Positions 42,999 to 52,374 are shown, counted from the stretch's first letter. The stretch: DNA of 64,000 nt from Chromobacterium rhizoryzae (GCF_020544465.1 NZ_CP066126.1:3534001-3598000), one strand, 5' to 3'. Notes: generated by a model from the letters alone, not told the origin. A program made the numbers and translations.

Positions 42999-43361
42999 AT
43001 GGACTTGAACGACGATTTCGACCTGGGCGGCGTGCTGGACGGCCTGGACGGTCAGAACGACGCGGACGCCAAGCCGGCGGACGACGCCGCGGCGCGCCGG
43101 CCGCAACGCGACATGACCCAGTTCCTGCGCAAGATCCCGGTCCGGCTGACGCTGGAAGTGGGCGGCGCCGACATCTCGCTGGCCGATCTGGTCAATATCG
43201 AAAACGGCTCGGTGGTGGAGCTGGACAAGCTGGCCGGCGAACCGCTGGACATCAAGGTCAACGGCACGGTGATCGGCCGCGGCGAAGTGGTGGTGGCCGG
43301 CGAGAACTACGGCCTGCGGGTGGTGGAGCTGAACGATCTGGAACTGGACAGCCTGGCCTGA
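42999..43361 (+). CDS. fliN: Flagellar motor switch protein FliN
   Basis: This ~120-residue protein has a short acidic N-terminus (MDLNDDFDLGGVLDGLDG) followed by a single SpoA domain (KIPVRLTLEVGGADISLADLV). It forms the bottom of the C ring and docks FliH. AAGGA precedes the ATG at 42999. Its stop overlaps the fliP start by one base. Confidence 0.95.
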   Translation: MDLNDDFDLGGVLDGLDGQNDADAKPADDAAARRPQRDMTQFLRKIPVRLTLEVGGADISLADLVNIENGSVVELDKLAGEPLDIKVNGTVIGRGEVVVAGENYGLRVVELNDLELDSLA

Positions 43362-44125
43362 TGGGACTCTTGAAGAAGCTGCGCCCCCTGCTGCGACCCG
43401 GCCTCATCGCTGCGGGGCTTTGGGCGCTGGCCGCCGCCTGTCAGGCCGAGCCGCTGAAGCTGCTGTCGGCCAACGCCGGCGGCACGCCGGTGGATTTCAC
43501 CATCAAGACTCAGATCCTGATCCTGATGACCTTGCTCGGGCTCTTGCCCGTGCTGGTGCTGATGATGACCAGCTTCACCCGCTTCATCATCGTGCTGTCC
43601 CTGCTGCGCCAGGCGCTGGGCCTGCAGCAGGGCCTGCCCAACCGCATCGTCACCGGCGTGTCCTTGATCCTGACCCTGCTGGTGATGCGGCCGGTGGGTC
43701 TGGAGGTGTGGAACCATGCCTTGCAGCCCTTCGATCAGGACAAGATCACCATGCAGCAGGCGCTGGAGATCGCGCAGAAGCCGATCAGCCGCTTCATGCT
43801 GGCGCAAACCAGCAAGACCGCGCTGGCGCAGATCGCCAGGCTGTCCGGCGAGGAAAAGATCAACAATCCGCAGGACCACGCCTTCGCAGTCAAGCTGGCC
43901 GCCTTCGTGCTGTCGGAGTTGAAGACCGCGTTCCAGATCGGCTGCATGCTGTTCATCCCCTTCCTGGTGATAGACCTGGTGGTGTCCAGCGTGCTGATGG
44001 CGATGGGCATGATGATGCTGTCGCCGCTGGTGATTTCGCTGCCGCTCAAGCTGCTGCTGTTCGTGCTGGTGGACGGCTGGTCGCTGACGGTGAACACCCT
44101 GGTCACCTCGATACAGGCTTATTGA
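43361..44125 (+). CDS. fliP: Flagellar export gate protein FliP
   Basis: This 254-residue protein has an N-terminal signal-like segment (ending near QAEPLKLLS) and four membrane helices. The FTRFIIVLSLLRQALG and PFLVIDLVVSSVLMAMGMMM segments are the FliP family signatures. It is part of the FliPQR export core. Its ATG overlaps the fliN TGA. Confidence 0.96.
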   Translation: MGLLKKLRPLLRPGLIAAGLWALAAACQAEPLKLLSANAGGTPVDFTIKTQILILMTLLGLLPVLVLMMTSFTRFIIVLSLLRQALGLQQGLPNRIVTGVSLILTLLVMRPVGLEVWNHALQPFDQDKITMQQALEIAQKPISRFMLAQTSKTALAQIARLSGEEKINNPQDHAFAVKLAAFVLSELKTAFQIGCMLFIPFLVIDLVVSSVLMAMGMMMLSPLVISLPLKLLLFVLVDGWSLTVNTLVTSIQAY

Positions 44126-44150
44126 CCGCGCTCTTGAGAATGGACTTCCC

Positions 44151-44423
44151 ATGCTGACTCCCGACATCGCCGTCGACATCGTCAACGACAGCTTGCGCGT
44201 CGTCGTCACCCTGGTGGTGTTGCTGATCCTGCCCAGCCTGATCGTCGGCGTCATCGTCAGCCTGATCCAGGCCGCCACCCAGATCAACGAGCAGACGCTG
44301 TCCTTCCTGCCCCGGCTGCTGGTGACCTTGCTCACCATCGCCGTCGCCGGCCACTGGATCACCGGCTTCCTGATGGATTTCTGCGTGGCGATGTTCCAGC
44401 GCGCCGCCGGTCTGGTCGGATAG
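44151..44423 (+). CDS. fliQ: Flagellar export gate protein FliQ
   Basis: The 90-residue protein has two membrane helices, with LIVGVIVSLIQAATQINEQTL between and within them, diagnostic of FliQ. It is a member of the FliPQR gate. It ends two bases before the GTG start of fliR. Confidence 0.96.
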   Translation: MLTPDIAVDIVNDSLRVVVTLVVLLILPSLIVGVIVSLIQAATQINEQTLSFLPRLLVTLLTIAVAGHWITGFLMDFCVAMFQRAAGLVG

Positions 44424-44425
44424 CC

Positions 44426-45205
44426 GTGACCGGCCTCTACGCCCAGCTGCTGGACCTGATCCCGGCCTTCTGGTGGCCGTTCTGCCGGCTGATGGCCGCC
44501 TTCAGCGTGGCGCCCTTCATCGGCGAGGGCATGGTGCCGGTGCGGGTGCGCATCGGCCTGGCGCTGGCCTTGTCCGCCGCCACGCTGCCGGCCACCCTGC
44601 CGCTGCCCAAGCTGGACCTGTTCTCGCTGGCCGGCGTCGCCGCCAGCATCGAGCAGGCGGTGATCGGCCTCGTCTTCGGCCTCGCCTTTCAGCTGGTGCT
44701 GGCGGTGCTGGCCGTGCTCGGCTTCCTGGTGTCCTCGCAGATGGCGCTGTCCATGGCGGTGATGAACGACCCCGGCAACGGCAATTCTTCCGATGTGGTG
44801 TCCAGCCTGCTCTACCTGCTGGGCGCCATGATCTTCTTCTCGCTGGACGGCCATTTGCTGCTGATCCAGGTGGTTTACGCCAGCTTCCAGGCCTGGCCGG
44901 TGGGCGGCGGCGTGCCGGCCGCCTCGCTGTCCATGCTGGCCGGCGGCGTGGCCTGGGTCTTGTCCGCCGCCATGCTGCTGGCGCTGCCGGCGGTGTTCGC
45001 CACCTTCGTGGTGCAGGCCGGCGTCGGCATGATCAACCGGGTGGCGCCGTCGCTGAACCTGTTCTCGCTGGGCTTCCCGCTGATTACTCTGTTCGGTCTG
45101 GGCACGCTGGGCCTGGTGGCTCGCTTCATCCCCCAGCAATACCTGAACCTGAACGAACAGATGCTGCGCCTGCTGGACGGCATGCTGAGGGCCGGCCATG
45201 GCTGA
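44426..45205 (+). CDS. fliR: Flagellar export gate protein FliR
   Basis: The 259-residue protein has about six membrane helices, with the FliR pattern of PFIGEGMVPVRVRIGLAL, NDPGNGNSSDVVSSLLYLLG and VAPSLNLFSLGFPL. The start codon is GTG. It overlaps flhB by eight bases, so the two are translated together. Confidence 0.95.
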   Translation: MTGLYAQLLDLIPAFWWPFCRLMAAFSVAPFIGEGMVPVRVRIGLALALSAATLPATLPLPKLDLFSLAGVAASIEQAVIGLVFGLAFQLVLAVLAVLGFLVSSQMALSMAVMNDPGNGNSSDVVSSLLYLLGAMIFFSLDGHLLLIQVVYASFQAWPVGGGVPAASLSMLAGGVAWVLSAAMLLALPAVFATFVVQAGVGMINRVAPSLNLFSLGFPLITLFGLGTLGLVARFIPQQYLNLNEQMLRLLDGMLRAGHG

Positions 45206-46340
45206 GGGGCGCGGCGGCGACAAAACCGAAAAGGCCACGCCGCACAAGCTGCGGCAGGCGCGCAAGCAAGGCCAGGTGCCGCGCTCGCGCGATCTGGCCG
45301 CCGCGCTGGGCCTGTTGTTAGCGCTGAAACTGGCTTTCTGGCTGATGCCGCAGTGGCTGGACGAATTCCGGGAATTGTTCGCGCTGGCCTTCGCCCCGCT
45401 CTCCGGCAGCGGCGCGCTGGACAACAGCTGGTCCAAGCTGTTCGCCGGCACCTTGCTGCTGCTGGTCAAGATGGTGCTGCCGCTGGCGGTGATTCCGCTG
45501 TGCATGATCGTGGTTTCGCTCTATCCCGGCGGCTGGGTGTTCAGCCTCAACCATCTGCAGCCCAAGCTGGAGCGCTTCAATCCGCTGGCCCACTTCGGCC
45601 GCATCGCCTCGGCGCGGCACGCCAGCGAGATCGGCAAATCCATCGCCAAGGCGCTGTTGCTGGGCTGGGTGCTGTACCGGCTGAGCCAGAGCGCGCTGGA
45701 AGACTTCTTCGCCTTGCAAGGCGCGCCCTTCGCCACCGCTCTCGCCGGCAGCGCCGAGCTGCTGATCAACGCGCTGCTGACCCTGACCGCGGTGTTCATG
45801 CTGTTCGCGCTGATCGACCTGCCGCTGCAAATCCTGCTGTTCATGAAGCAGCAGAAGATGAGCAAGCAGGAAATCAAGGAAGAGTACAAGAGCACCGAGG
45901 GCCGGCCGGAGATCAAGCAACGCATCCGCCAGATCCAGATGCAGATGGCCCAGCGCGGCGTGCGCAAGGCGGTGCCCACCGCCGACGTGGTCATCGTCAA
46001 CCCCGAGCACTACGCGGTGGCGTTGAAATACGATGAGGAGCGCGCCGAGGCGCCCTTCATCATCGCCAAGGGCCTGGACGAGATGGCGCTCTACATCCGC
46101 CAGGTGGCTCAAGAGCATCAGGTGGACATCGTGCCGCTGCCGCCGCTGGCGCGCGCCGTCTACCACACCACCCAGGTCAACCAACAGATTCCCGCGCCGC
46201 TGTACCGAGCGGTGGCGCAAGTCCTGACCTATGTCATGCAACTCAAGGCCTTCCGCAACGGATCGCGCCGCAGCCAGCCGCGGCTGCCGGACGATTTGCC
46301 GATCCCGCGCGACATGGCCGATCCCAGAACCGCATCATGA
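45198..46340 (+). CDS. flhB: Flagellar export switch protein FlhB
   Basis: The 380-residue protein has an N-terminal GDKTEKATPHKLRQARKQGQ segment, four membrane helices, and a cytoplasmic autocleavage domain. The cleavage loop reads VVIVNPEHYAVALKYD. The canonical asparagine-proline pair is present, but the usual threonine is glutamate (NPEH instead of NPTH). FlhB changes export specificity after hook completion under FliK control. It overlaps flhA by four bases. Confidence 0.95.
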   Translation: MAEGRGGDKTEKATPHKLRQARKQGQVPRSRDLAAALGLLLALKLAFWLMPQWLDEFRELFALAFAPLSGSGALDNSWSKLFAGTLLLLVKMVLPLAVIPLCMIVVSLYPGGWVFSLNHLQPKLERFNPLAHFGRIASARHASEIGKSIAKALLLGWVLYRLSQSALEDFFALQGAPFATALAGSAELLINALLTLTAVFMLFALIDLPLQILLFMKQQKMSKQEIKEEYKSTEGRPEIKQRIRQIQMQMAQRGVRKAVPTADVVIVNPEHYAVALKYDEERAEAPFIIAKGLDEMALYIRQVAQEHQVDIVPLPPLARAVYHTTQVNQQIPAPLYRAVAQVLTYVMQLKAFRNGSRRSQPRLPDDLPIPRDMADPRTAS

Positions 46341-48427
46341 ACGCTTTCACTCGACTGCTGGCCGACATCGGCCGCCACAAGATCGCCGCCCCGCTGTTTT
46401 TGCTGGCCATACTGGCCATGGTGATGCTGCCCTTGCCGCCGATGGCGCTGGACATGCTGTTCACCTTCAACATCGTGCTGGCCATCATCGTCATCCTGGT
46501 CAGCGTCTCCGCCAAGCGGCCGCTGGACTTCTCCGCCTTCCCCACCATCATCCTGGCCACCACCCTGCTCAGGCTGTCGCTGAACGTGGCGTCCACCCGG
46601 GTGGTGCTGCTGCACGGCCATGAGGGCACCCACGCCGCCGGCCGGGTGATCGAGGCCTTCGGCCAGGTGGTGATAGGCGGCAACTTCGTCGTCGGCATGG
46701 TGGTCTTCGTCATCCTGATGATCATCAACTTCATGGTGGTGACCAAGGGCGCGGAACGGATCTCGGAAGTGTCCGCCCGCTTCACCCTGGACGCGCTGCC
46801 CGGCAAGCAGATGGCCATCGACGCCGACCTCAACGCCGGCCTGATCAATCAGGAGCAGGCGCAGCAGCGCCGCCGCGACATCGCCACCGAGGCCGATTTC
46901 TACGGCGCGATGGACGGCGCGTCCAAGTTCGTGCGCGGCGACGCCATCGCCGGCATCCTGATCCTGATCATCAATCTCTTCGGCGGCGTGGCCATCGGCG
47001 CGCTGATGCACGGCCTGTCCGCCGGCGACGCCTTCCGCCAGTACGCGCTGATGACCATAGGCGACGGCCTGGTGGCCCAGATCCCGGCCCTGCTGCTGTC
47101 CTCGGCCGCCGCCATCATCGTCACCCGCATCAGCGACGACGGCGACATGCAGGAGCAGGTGGGCAAGCAGATGCTGGCCTCCCCCACCGTGCTGATGAGC
47201 GCCGCCGGCATGATGCTGGTGCTGGCCGCCATCCCCGGCATGCCCTGGCCCACCTTCCTGGGCTTCGCGCTGCTGCTGGGCTTCGTCGCCTGGCGGATGC
47301 ACCGCCGCCAGCAAGTGCTGCCGAACCAGCCGGACCCGGCGCTGGCGAAAAGCGCGCTGGCCGGCGACGCCGACATCGAACTGGAATGGGGCGCCCTGCC
47401 CTATGTGGACACGCTGGGCGTCAACCTGGGCTACAAGCTGGTGTCGCTGCTGGACAAGAGCCAGGGCGCGCCGCTGGCCAAGCGCGTGCGCGGCGTGCGC
47501 CAGAGCCTGAGCGAGGGCATGGGCGTGCTGATGCCGCCTGTGAACCTGCGCGACGATCTGCGCCTCAAGCCCTCGCAATACGCCATCCTGCTCAGCGGCA
47601 ACACCGTGGCCGAGGGCGAGGTCTACGCCGACCGCCTGATGGCCATCCCCTCGCCGGAGCTGTACGGCGAGGTGGACGGCATGCCCGGCGTGGACCCGGC
47701 CTACGCGATGCCGGTGACCTGGATCCTGCCCGACGACAAGAGCAAGGCCTTGGGCCTGGGCTATCAGGTGGTGGACTGCGCCAGCGTGGTGGCCACCCAT
47801 CTGAACAAGGTGATGCGCGAGCATCTGGCCGAGCTGTTCCGCCACGACGACGTGGCCGCCATCAACGAGCGGCTGTCGGCGCTGGCGCCCAAGCTCGCCT
47901 CCGCGCTGAACCAGGCGCTGCCAGCGCCCTTGCAACTCAAGGCCTACCGCCAGCTGCTGACCGACAATGTGTCGCTGAAGGACATCGGCCCCATCGCCAA
48001 CGCCCTGCTGGACGCCAGCGAAAGCAGCAAGGACCCCATCATGCTGGCGGCCGAGGTGCGCTGCGCGCTGAAACGCCAGATCGTGCAATCCATCCTGGGC
48101 CCACGCGGCGAGATGAAGGCCTTCAATCTGTCCGCCGATCTGGAAAACCTGCTGCTGGGCGCGCTGAGCCAGGCGCAGCAAACCGGCAAGCCGCAGCTGG
48201 ACAGCTTCCCCATCGACCCCAACGTGCTGCAGCAGTTGCAGGCCAATATGCCGGTGGTGCGCGACCAGATGAAACAGCTGGGCCACGCGCCCATCCTGCT
48301 GGTGATGCCGCAGATCCGCCCGCTGCTGGCGCGCTACGCGCGCTTGTTCGCGCCCGGCCTGCACGTGCTGTCCTACAACGAAGTGCCGGAAACCCGCGAA
48401 GTCAGCCTGACCGGCACCCTGGGCTGA
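46337..48427 (+). CDS. flhA: Flagellar export gate protein FlhA
   Basis: This 696-residue protein has eight N-terminal membrane helices, with LNVASTRVVLLHG and the FHIPEP region (DALPGKQMAIDADLNAGLI) of the family. A large cytoplasmic domain forms the nonameric export ring. It is the last gene of the operon; a GC-rich hairpin (48453-48476) follows without a T-tract. Confidence 0.97.
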   Translation: MNAFTRLLADIGRHKIAAPLFLLAILAMVMLPLPPMALDMLFTFNIVLAIIVILVSVSAKRPLDFSAFPTIILATTLLRLSLNVASTRVVLLHGHEGTHAAGRVIEAFGQVVIGGNFVVGMVVFVILMIINFMVVTKGAERISEVSARFTLDALPGKQMAIDADLNAGLINQEQAQQRRRDIATEADFYGAMDGASKFVRGDAIAGILILIINLFGGVAIGALMHGLSAGDAFRQYALMTIGDGLVAQIPALLLSSAAAIIVTRISDDGDMQEQVGKQMLASPTVLMSAAGMMLVLAAIPGMPWPTFLGFALLLGFVAWRMHRRQQVLPNQPDPALAKSALAGDADIELEWGALPYVDTLGVNLGYKLVSLLDKSQGAPLAKRVRGVRQSLSEGMGVLMPPVNLRDDLRLKPSQYAILLSGNTVAEGEVYADRLMAIPSPELYGEVDGMPGVDPAYAMPVTWILPDDKSKALGLGYQVVDCASVVATHLNKVMREHLAELFRHDDVAAINERLSALAPKLASALNQALPAPLQLKAYRQLLTDNVSLKDIGPIANALLDASESSKDPIMLAAEVRCALKRQIVQSILGPRGEMKAFNLSADLENLLLGALSQAQQTGKPQLDSFPIDPNVLQQLQANMPVVRDQMKQLGHAPILLVMPQIRPLLARYARLFAPGLHVLSYNEVPETREVSLTGTLG

Positions 48428-48895
48428 GCGCCCGCCCACGATCAAGCCCGCCGCGGGCGCGCGTCGCCGCGCCCGCACGCTCTTCGCATGATATGCGAAA
48501 TTACAACACCCTCTGCCCCAAGCCGTCCGCCTCCGCCCAAGCCGCCATCCGCCCAATAAAATCAAACATCTAACTGCCCTTCACCGGCCAAGCCTTAATA
48601 AGCCACAGGCATAACACAGCTCGAATCTGTACCAAGGAACAGGTTTCAATCTGTATGCCCAATTTTAAAATGAAAACCTTTTTTGCATTTTCAGCGAAAA
48701 TTTTTCGCAAATTTTGCAAAAGCTGACTAATATCGGCTAAGTAGAAACCCCAGCGTCGACGTGCCCGCCCCTGCCCGGAAGGCCATCCGCCCTCCGCTCG
48801 CCGCCGCCGATAATGAAGAAAGACAGCAGCCCTCCGCCCGCGCCGGCGGCAAGCTGCGGACCAGAACGACCCGATAGTCGCCCTACTCCAAAGAC
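48428..48895. promoter_or_regulatory. Intergenic region with several palindromes upstream of the BetR-like gene
   Basis: TTCGCAT/ATGCGAA (48483-48499) is a perfect palindrome with a three-base spacer. Two overlapping AT-rich palindromes follow: GCGAAAATTTTTCGC (48694-48708) and GCAAATTTTGC (48707-48717). A GC hairpin for flhA lies at 48453-48476. The segment is AT-rich and gene-free. Operator function is inferred from symmetry and position. Confidence 0.5.
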
Positions 48896-49765
48896 ATGCA
48901 AATGACACAGAACAAGCCAACCACTGAAATCATCAACGCCAATATCCGCACGCATCTGGAACAGCGCGGCCTGGCGGAGTCGCAACAGGTCAGCCTGATC
49001 GAGGAAGTGCTGGGCCTGAGCGCGTCGCAAACCTACCGCAAGCTCAACGGCAGCAGCCAGTGGCAGTTGGGTCAATTGGAGAAGCTGGCGCAATACCTGG
49101 GCCTGCCCACCTCCGAGCTGCTGGTGTCGCAAGACAACCGCCGGCCGGTGCGGGTGCCGGACGCCGACCTGATCCCGGCCATCCTCCACCTGACCGACCA
49201 CACCGAGGAAGCCCATTGCTGGATACAGCTGGGCGACGTGGTCCAGGACGACTCCATCTCCCCGCTCTTGCTGGCGCGCCGCCAGGGCGACAGCTGGCAT
49301 GTGTATCCGGGCAGCCACGACCGCTGCATCAACGGCCACGAAGTCACCTATCTGGCGGTGCAGCCGCCCAAGCGCGCCAACAACAAGCGGCTGCTGGTGG
49401 CGGTGCTGGACGATATGGACGCCGACATCCTGGCGGCGGTGCTGGTGCGCCAGGGCCTGTTCGCCCTGCCCTACGAGTCCCCGTCCGAGCTGCTGGCCGC
49501 GCTGCCGCACGAGGAGTTCGACGCCTTCGTGCTGGACTGGGTGCTGGGCGACGACGATTGCATGAAAGTGATAGAAACCATACGCCAGCGCTCGGCCACC
49601 GTGCCCATCATCGTGCTGACCGGCCACGCCGAGGAATACGAATCCGCCTTGCAGCAGGCGCTGCGCATCCAGGGCGTTTACTACATCGGCAAGCCCACGC
49701 CGGGCTCCATCCTGGCGCTGCAGATCACCAATGTGGTGACCGCGGCCCACGATCTGGAAGTCTGA
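48896..49765 (+). CDS. BetR-type regulator with C-terminal receiver domain
   Basis: The 289-residue protein starts with a BetR-like helix-turn-helix domain (residues ~5-75: SQQVSLIEEVLGLSASQTYRKLNGSS). The C-terminal receiver domain keeps the acidic pair (VLDDMD), the phosphoacceptor aspartate in FVLDWVLG, the threonine (VLTGH) and the lysine (YIGKP). It is a response regulator by layout, with its DNA-binding part first. An alternative start lies two codons later. It converges with a hybrid histidine kinase, its plausible partner. Confidence 0.88.
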   Translation: MQMTQNKPTTEIINANIRTHLEQRGLAESQQVSLIEEVLGLSASQTYRKLNGSSQWQLGQLEKLAQYLGLPTSELLVSQDNRRPVRVPDADLIPAILHLTDHTEEAHCWIQLGDVVQDDSISPLLLARRQGDSWHVYPGSHDRCINGHEVTYLAVQPPKRANNKRLLVAVLDDMDADILAAVLVRQGLFALPYESPSELLAALPHEEFDAFVLDWVLGDDDCMKVIETIRQRSATVPIIVLTGHAEEYESALQQALRIQGVYYIGKPTPGSILALQITNVVTAAHDLEV

Positions 49766-49795
49766 GCAGACCCGCTCCAGCCGCCGAGCGACATG

Positions 49796-49825
49796 AAAAA
49801 GCCCTGGATCTCCAGGGCTTTTTTC
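49796..49825. terminator. Bidirectional terminator between convergent regulator and kinase genes
   Basis: AAGCCCTGGA and its complement TCCAGGGCTT form a stem flanked by AAAA on one side and TTTTTT on the other, so it can terminate in both directions. It follows both stop codons. Confidence 0.9.
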
Positions 49826-49848
49826 TGTCCGGCCATGCGCCGCCGCGT

Positions 49849-51651
49849 TCAGCCGCGTCGGGCCACCACGTCCAGCATCTGCCGCAGCTGGCCGGCGTCG
49901 AAGGGTTTGGCCAGGATGCCGGCGAAACGCTGGGCGCGCGGATCCTGAAACGCCTCCGGGTAAGCGCTCATGCCGACGACGGCGGTCTGTTCGGCGCGCC
50001 GGCCGCTCCAGGCCCGCTCCGCCACCTGATAGCCGCTGTCCGCGCCCAGATGCATGTCCAGCAGCACGGTGTCGAAATCGGCCCGCTCCAGCGCCTGCTC
50101 GGCCAGCGCCGCCGTCTCCGCGGTGGCCACTTGGTAGCCGTCGCGCTGCAGCAGCTCGGCCAGGGTGTCGCGGATGTCGGCGTCGTCGTCCACGATCAGC
50201 ACCGACTGCGGACCGGCCGACTCCAGCGCCTGCACCGGCAGGCGCACGGTGAAGCAGGCGCCCTTGCCCTCGGCGCTGTCCAGCTCGATGCAGCCGCCGA
50301 ACAGATTGACCAACTCCTTGACGATGGACAGGCCCAGGCCGCAACTGCCGGCGCGGCGGTGCTTGCCCTGGATGAAGGGCTGGAAAATGCGCTGCTGATA
50401 CTCCAGCGGAATGCCCACGCCGGTGTCGCGCACCTGCAGCACCAGTTCATGGTGGCCGGTGGCGCGCAGGCAGGACACGCTGACCGTCACCGCGCCGCTG
50501 TCGGTGTAGCGGATGGCGTTGGACACCAGATTGCCCACCACCTGGCGCAGCCTGACCTCGTCCAGCACCACCTTGGCCGGCAAGGGCCCGGCCTGGTAGT
50601 TCAGCGCCAGGCCCTTGGCGTCGGCCAGCGGCCGCATCACGTCCATGGTGGCTTGCAGCACCTCGGCCAAGGGCATGGGCTGCGGATTCATCCGCAGCTT
50701 CATATTGCGGATGGCGCTGATGTCCATGATGTCGTGCACCTGGGCCGACAAATGCGACACGCTGGTTTTCAAACGCTGCAAGGCGGTGCGCGCGGTCTTC
50801 TGGCCGTCCGCCACCGGCTCCAGCAATTCGATGCACACCTGCATGGACTGCAAGGGCGAGCGGATCTCGTGGCTCAGCGTGGCCAGGAAGGTGGTGCGGT
50901 CCAGCTCCATCGCCACCGTGGCCTGATGCGCGGACTGCTCCTTCTCCAGCAAGGCCTGTTTGGCGCTGGCCAAACGCTTGACCGAGCTGTAGCGCGACAA
51001 CAGCAGGATGACCGCGCAGATCACGCCCCACAGCACCGATTGCAGATACAGCACATTGCTGCGCTGGCGGTCCAGATCCTCCAGCCGCTCGGTGCGGCTC
51101 TTGACCTCGGCCACCCTCGCCTCCACGGCGAAGGCCATCAGTTGCGGCCGCAGCAGATCGATGCGCTCCAGCAGCGCCGGCGCCGAGTCCAGCGCCGGGT
51201 GGCTGAAGGCGGGGTCGTTGAACAATTGCTGGTAATCCGCCACCAGGGTGTCGAAGCCCTTCACCTGGCGCAGCAACATCTGCACCCGCACCGGCGCCGG
51301 TTCGGCAAACACGTGGAAACGGCTATTGGCCACTTCCAGCCGCCGCAACAACTCGTCTTGCTTGATGCGCCCGGCCTGGAAACCCACCAGCGCGGACTTG
51401 GCGCGCTCCATTTCCAGCTGGAACTGCGCCACCGACCAATACAAATCCTCGCTGCTATTGGCCACGGAATTGACCTTGCCCAGCTGGCTGATGCTGTAAT
51501 ACATGCCGCCGGCGGCGGTGATCAGCACCAGCAAGCCCACCCACAGCATGCGCCGGCCCTCCGGCCAGCCGCCCCAGCCGGAAATCAGCCGCCGCAGGCG
51601 GCTGAGCCAGCCCGGCGCGGCGTCGGAAGACGCTTGATTGTCCTGGTCCAT
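49849..51651 (-). CDS. Hybrid sensor histidine kinase
   Basis: The 600-residue inner-membrane kinase has segments near residues 31-52 and ~215-235 enclosing a periplasmic helical sensor. HisKA with LSHEIRSPLQSMQ follows, then HATPase (VSNAIRYT, DTGVGIP, GLGLSIVKEL) and a C-terminal receiver with aspartate in VLLDMHLG. The ATG overlaps the stop of the gene upstream (ATGA), so the periplasmic protein and kinase form an operon. It likely signals to the convergent BetR-receiver. Confidence 0.93.
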   Translation of the reverse strand: MDQDNQASSDAAPGWLSRLRRLISGWGGWPEGRRMLWVGLLVLITAAGGMYYSISQLGKVNSVANSSEDLYWSVAQFQLEMERAKSALVGFQAGRIKQDELLRRLEVANSRFHVFAEPAPVRVQMLLRQVKGFDTLVADYQQLFNDPAFSHPALDSAPALLERIDLLRPQLMAFAVEARVAEVKSRTERLEDLDRQRSNVLYLQSVLWGVICAVILLLSRYSSVKRLASAKQALLEKEQSAHQATVAMELDRTTFLATLSHEIRSPLQSMQVCIELLEPVADGQKTARTALQRLKTSVSHLSAQVHDIMDISAIRNMKLRMNPQPMPLAEVLQATMDVMRPLADAKGLALNYQAGPLPAKVVLDEVRLRQVVGNLVSNAIRYTDSGAVTVSVSCLRATGHHELVLQVRDTGVGIPLEYQQRIFQPFIQGKHRRAGSCGLGLSIVKELVNLFGGCIELDSAEGKGACFTVRLPVQALESAGPQSVLIVDDDADIRDTLAELLQRDGYQVATAETAALAEQALERADFDTVLLDMHLGADSGYQVAERAWSGRRAEQTAVVGMSAYPEAFQDPRAQRFAGILAKPFDAGQLRQMLDVVARRG

Positions 51652-52139
51652 CAGTTCACCACCAAACCGTCTATCTGCCAGATCAGCTTGGCGTCCAGCG
51701 CCGGCCCCTTGGCCGAATCCGGCATCTGCTCCAGCGGATACATCAACCACAAGGGCCCGTAGCGGGCCACGTTCATCGGCTGCTGATTGAAGCGGCGCGC
51801 CAGGATGGCGCGATACTTGACCAGCTCGCTGACCGGAATGGAATAGGTATAGTCGTTGAGCGCCACGAACTGGGCCTGGTGGCCGTAGGCGCCCACTTTA
51901 TTCAGAATGTCCCGCACCAGCGGCCCGCTGAAGGTGGCCTTGGGCGTCCAGCTGGTGGCGGTGACCAGCGAAGTTTGCGGCAAGGCCATCAGCGCGCTCT
52001 CGCGGAACTCGTACACGCCGCGCGCCGAATCGGTGAAATGGCTGATCTTGCCCGACACCACCAGCAAAACCGGATCGTCGCCGGCCCGGCACGCTTGCGC
52101 CAGCAGGGCGAAAACCAGCAAGCAAAAGACTCTCTTCAT
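51651..52139 (-). CDS. Periplasmic protein with molybdopterin-oxidoreductase-like (SUOX-type) domain
   Basis: The ~162-residue protein has a Sec signal peptide (MKRVFCLLVFALLAQACRAG). Its domain, with LMALPQTSLVTATSWTPKATFSG, resembles the SUOX/YedY fold but lacks obvious cofactor ligands. The gene overlaps the kinase start, suggesting a ligand-binding partner of the sensor. The ATG at 52139 gives the signal peptide; the longer frame does not. Confidence 0.8.
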   Translation of the reverse strand: MKRVFCLLVFALLAQACRAGDDPVLLVVSGKISHFTDSARGVYEFRESALMALPQTSLVTATSWTPKATFSGPLVRDILNKVGAYGHQAQFVALNDYTYSIPVSELVKYRAILARRFNQQPMNVARYGPLWLMYPLEQMPDSAKGPALDAKLIWQIDGLVVN

Positions 52140-52292
52140 CTTGGCCAACGCTTCACTTGATTGAAAAACCGTACCGCCGCGCGCTGCTGGGCAACAGCCG
52201 GCGGCAGTTGAGAACCCGTTCGCGATCCGCGGGCCGCTTCGGCCGCGGCGCCCGTTTCGCGGGCTTGCCCCGCGGGATGGCGAACAACTTCT

Positions 52293-52322
52293 AAAAAAAA
52301 TCGGCACTCGGGACCGGTGCCG
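52293..52322 (-). terminator. Terminator after the acyl-CoA-binding protein gene
   Basis: CGGCAC (52302-52307) pairs with GTGCCG (52317-52322); on the minus strand TTTTTTTT follows. It lies about 52 bases downstream of the gene. Confidence 0.8.
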
Positions 52323-52374
52323 CTTCGCCGCCGCAAACGGCGCCGCCCGCGGGCGGCCCGTTCTGGCGGCCGGC

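Noticed and set aside
49060..51762. 900-codon plus-strand frame opposite the histidine kinase
   Set aside because: It is an antisense shadow: a repetitive His/Gln/Arg/Gly-rich product, while the minus strand has clear kinase motifs.
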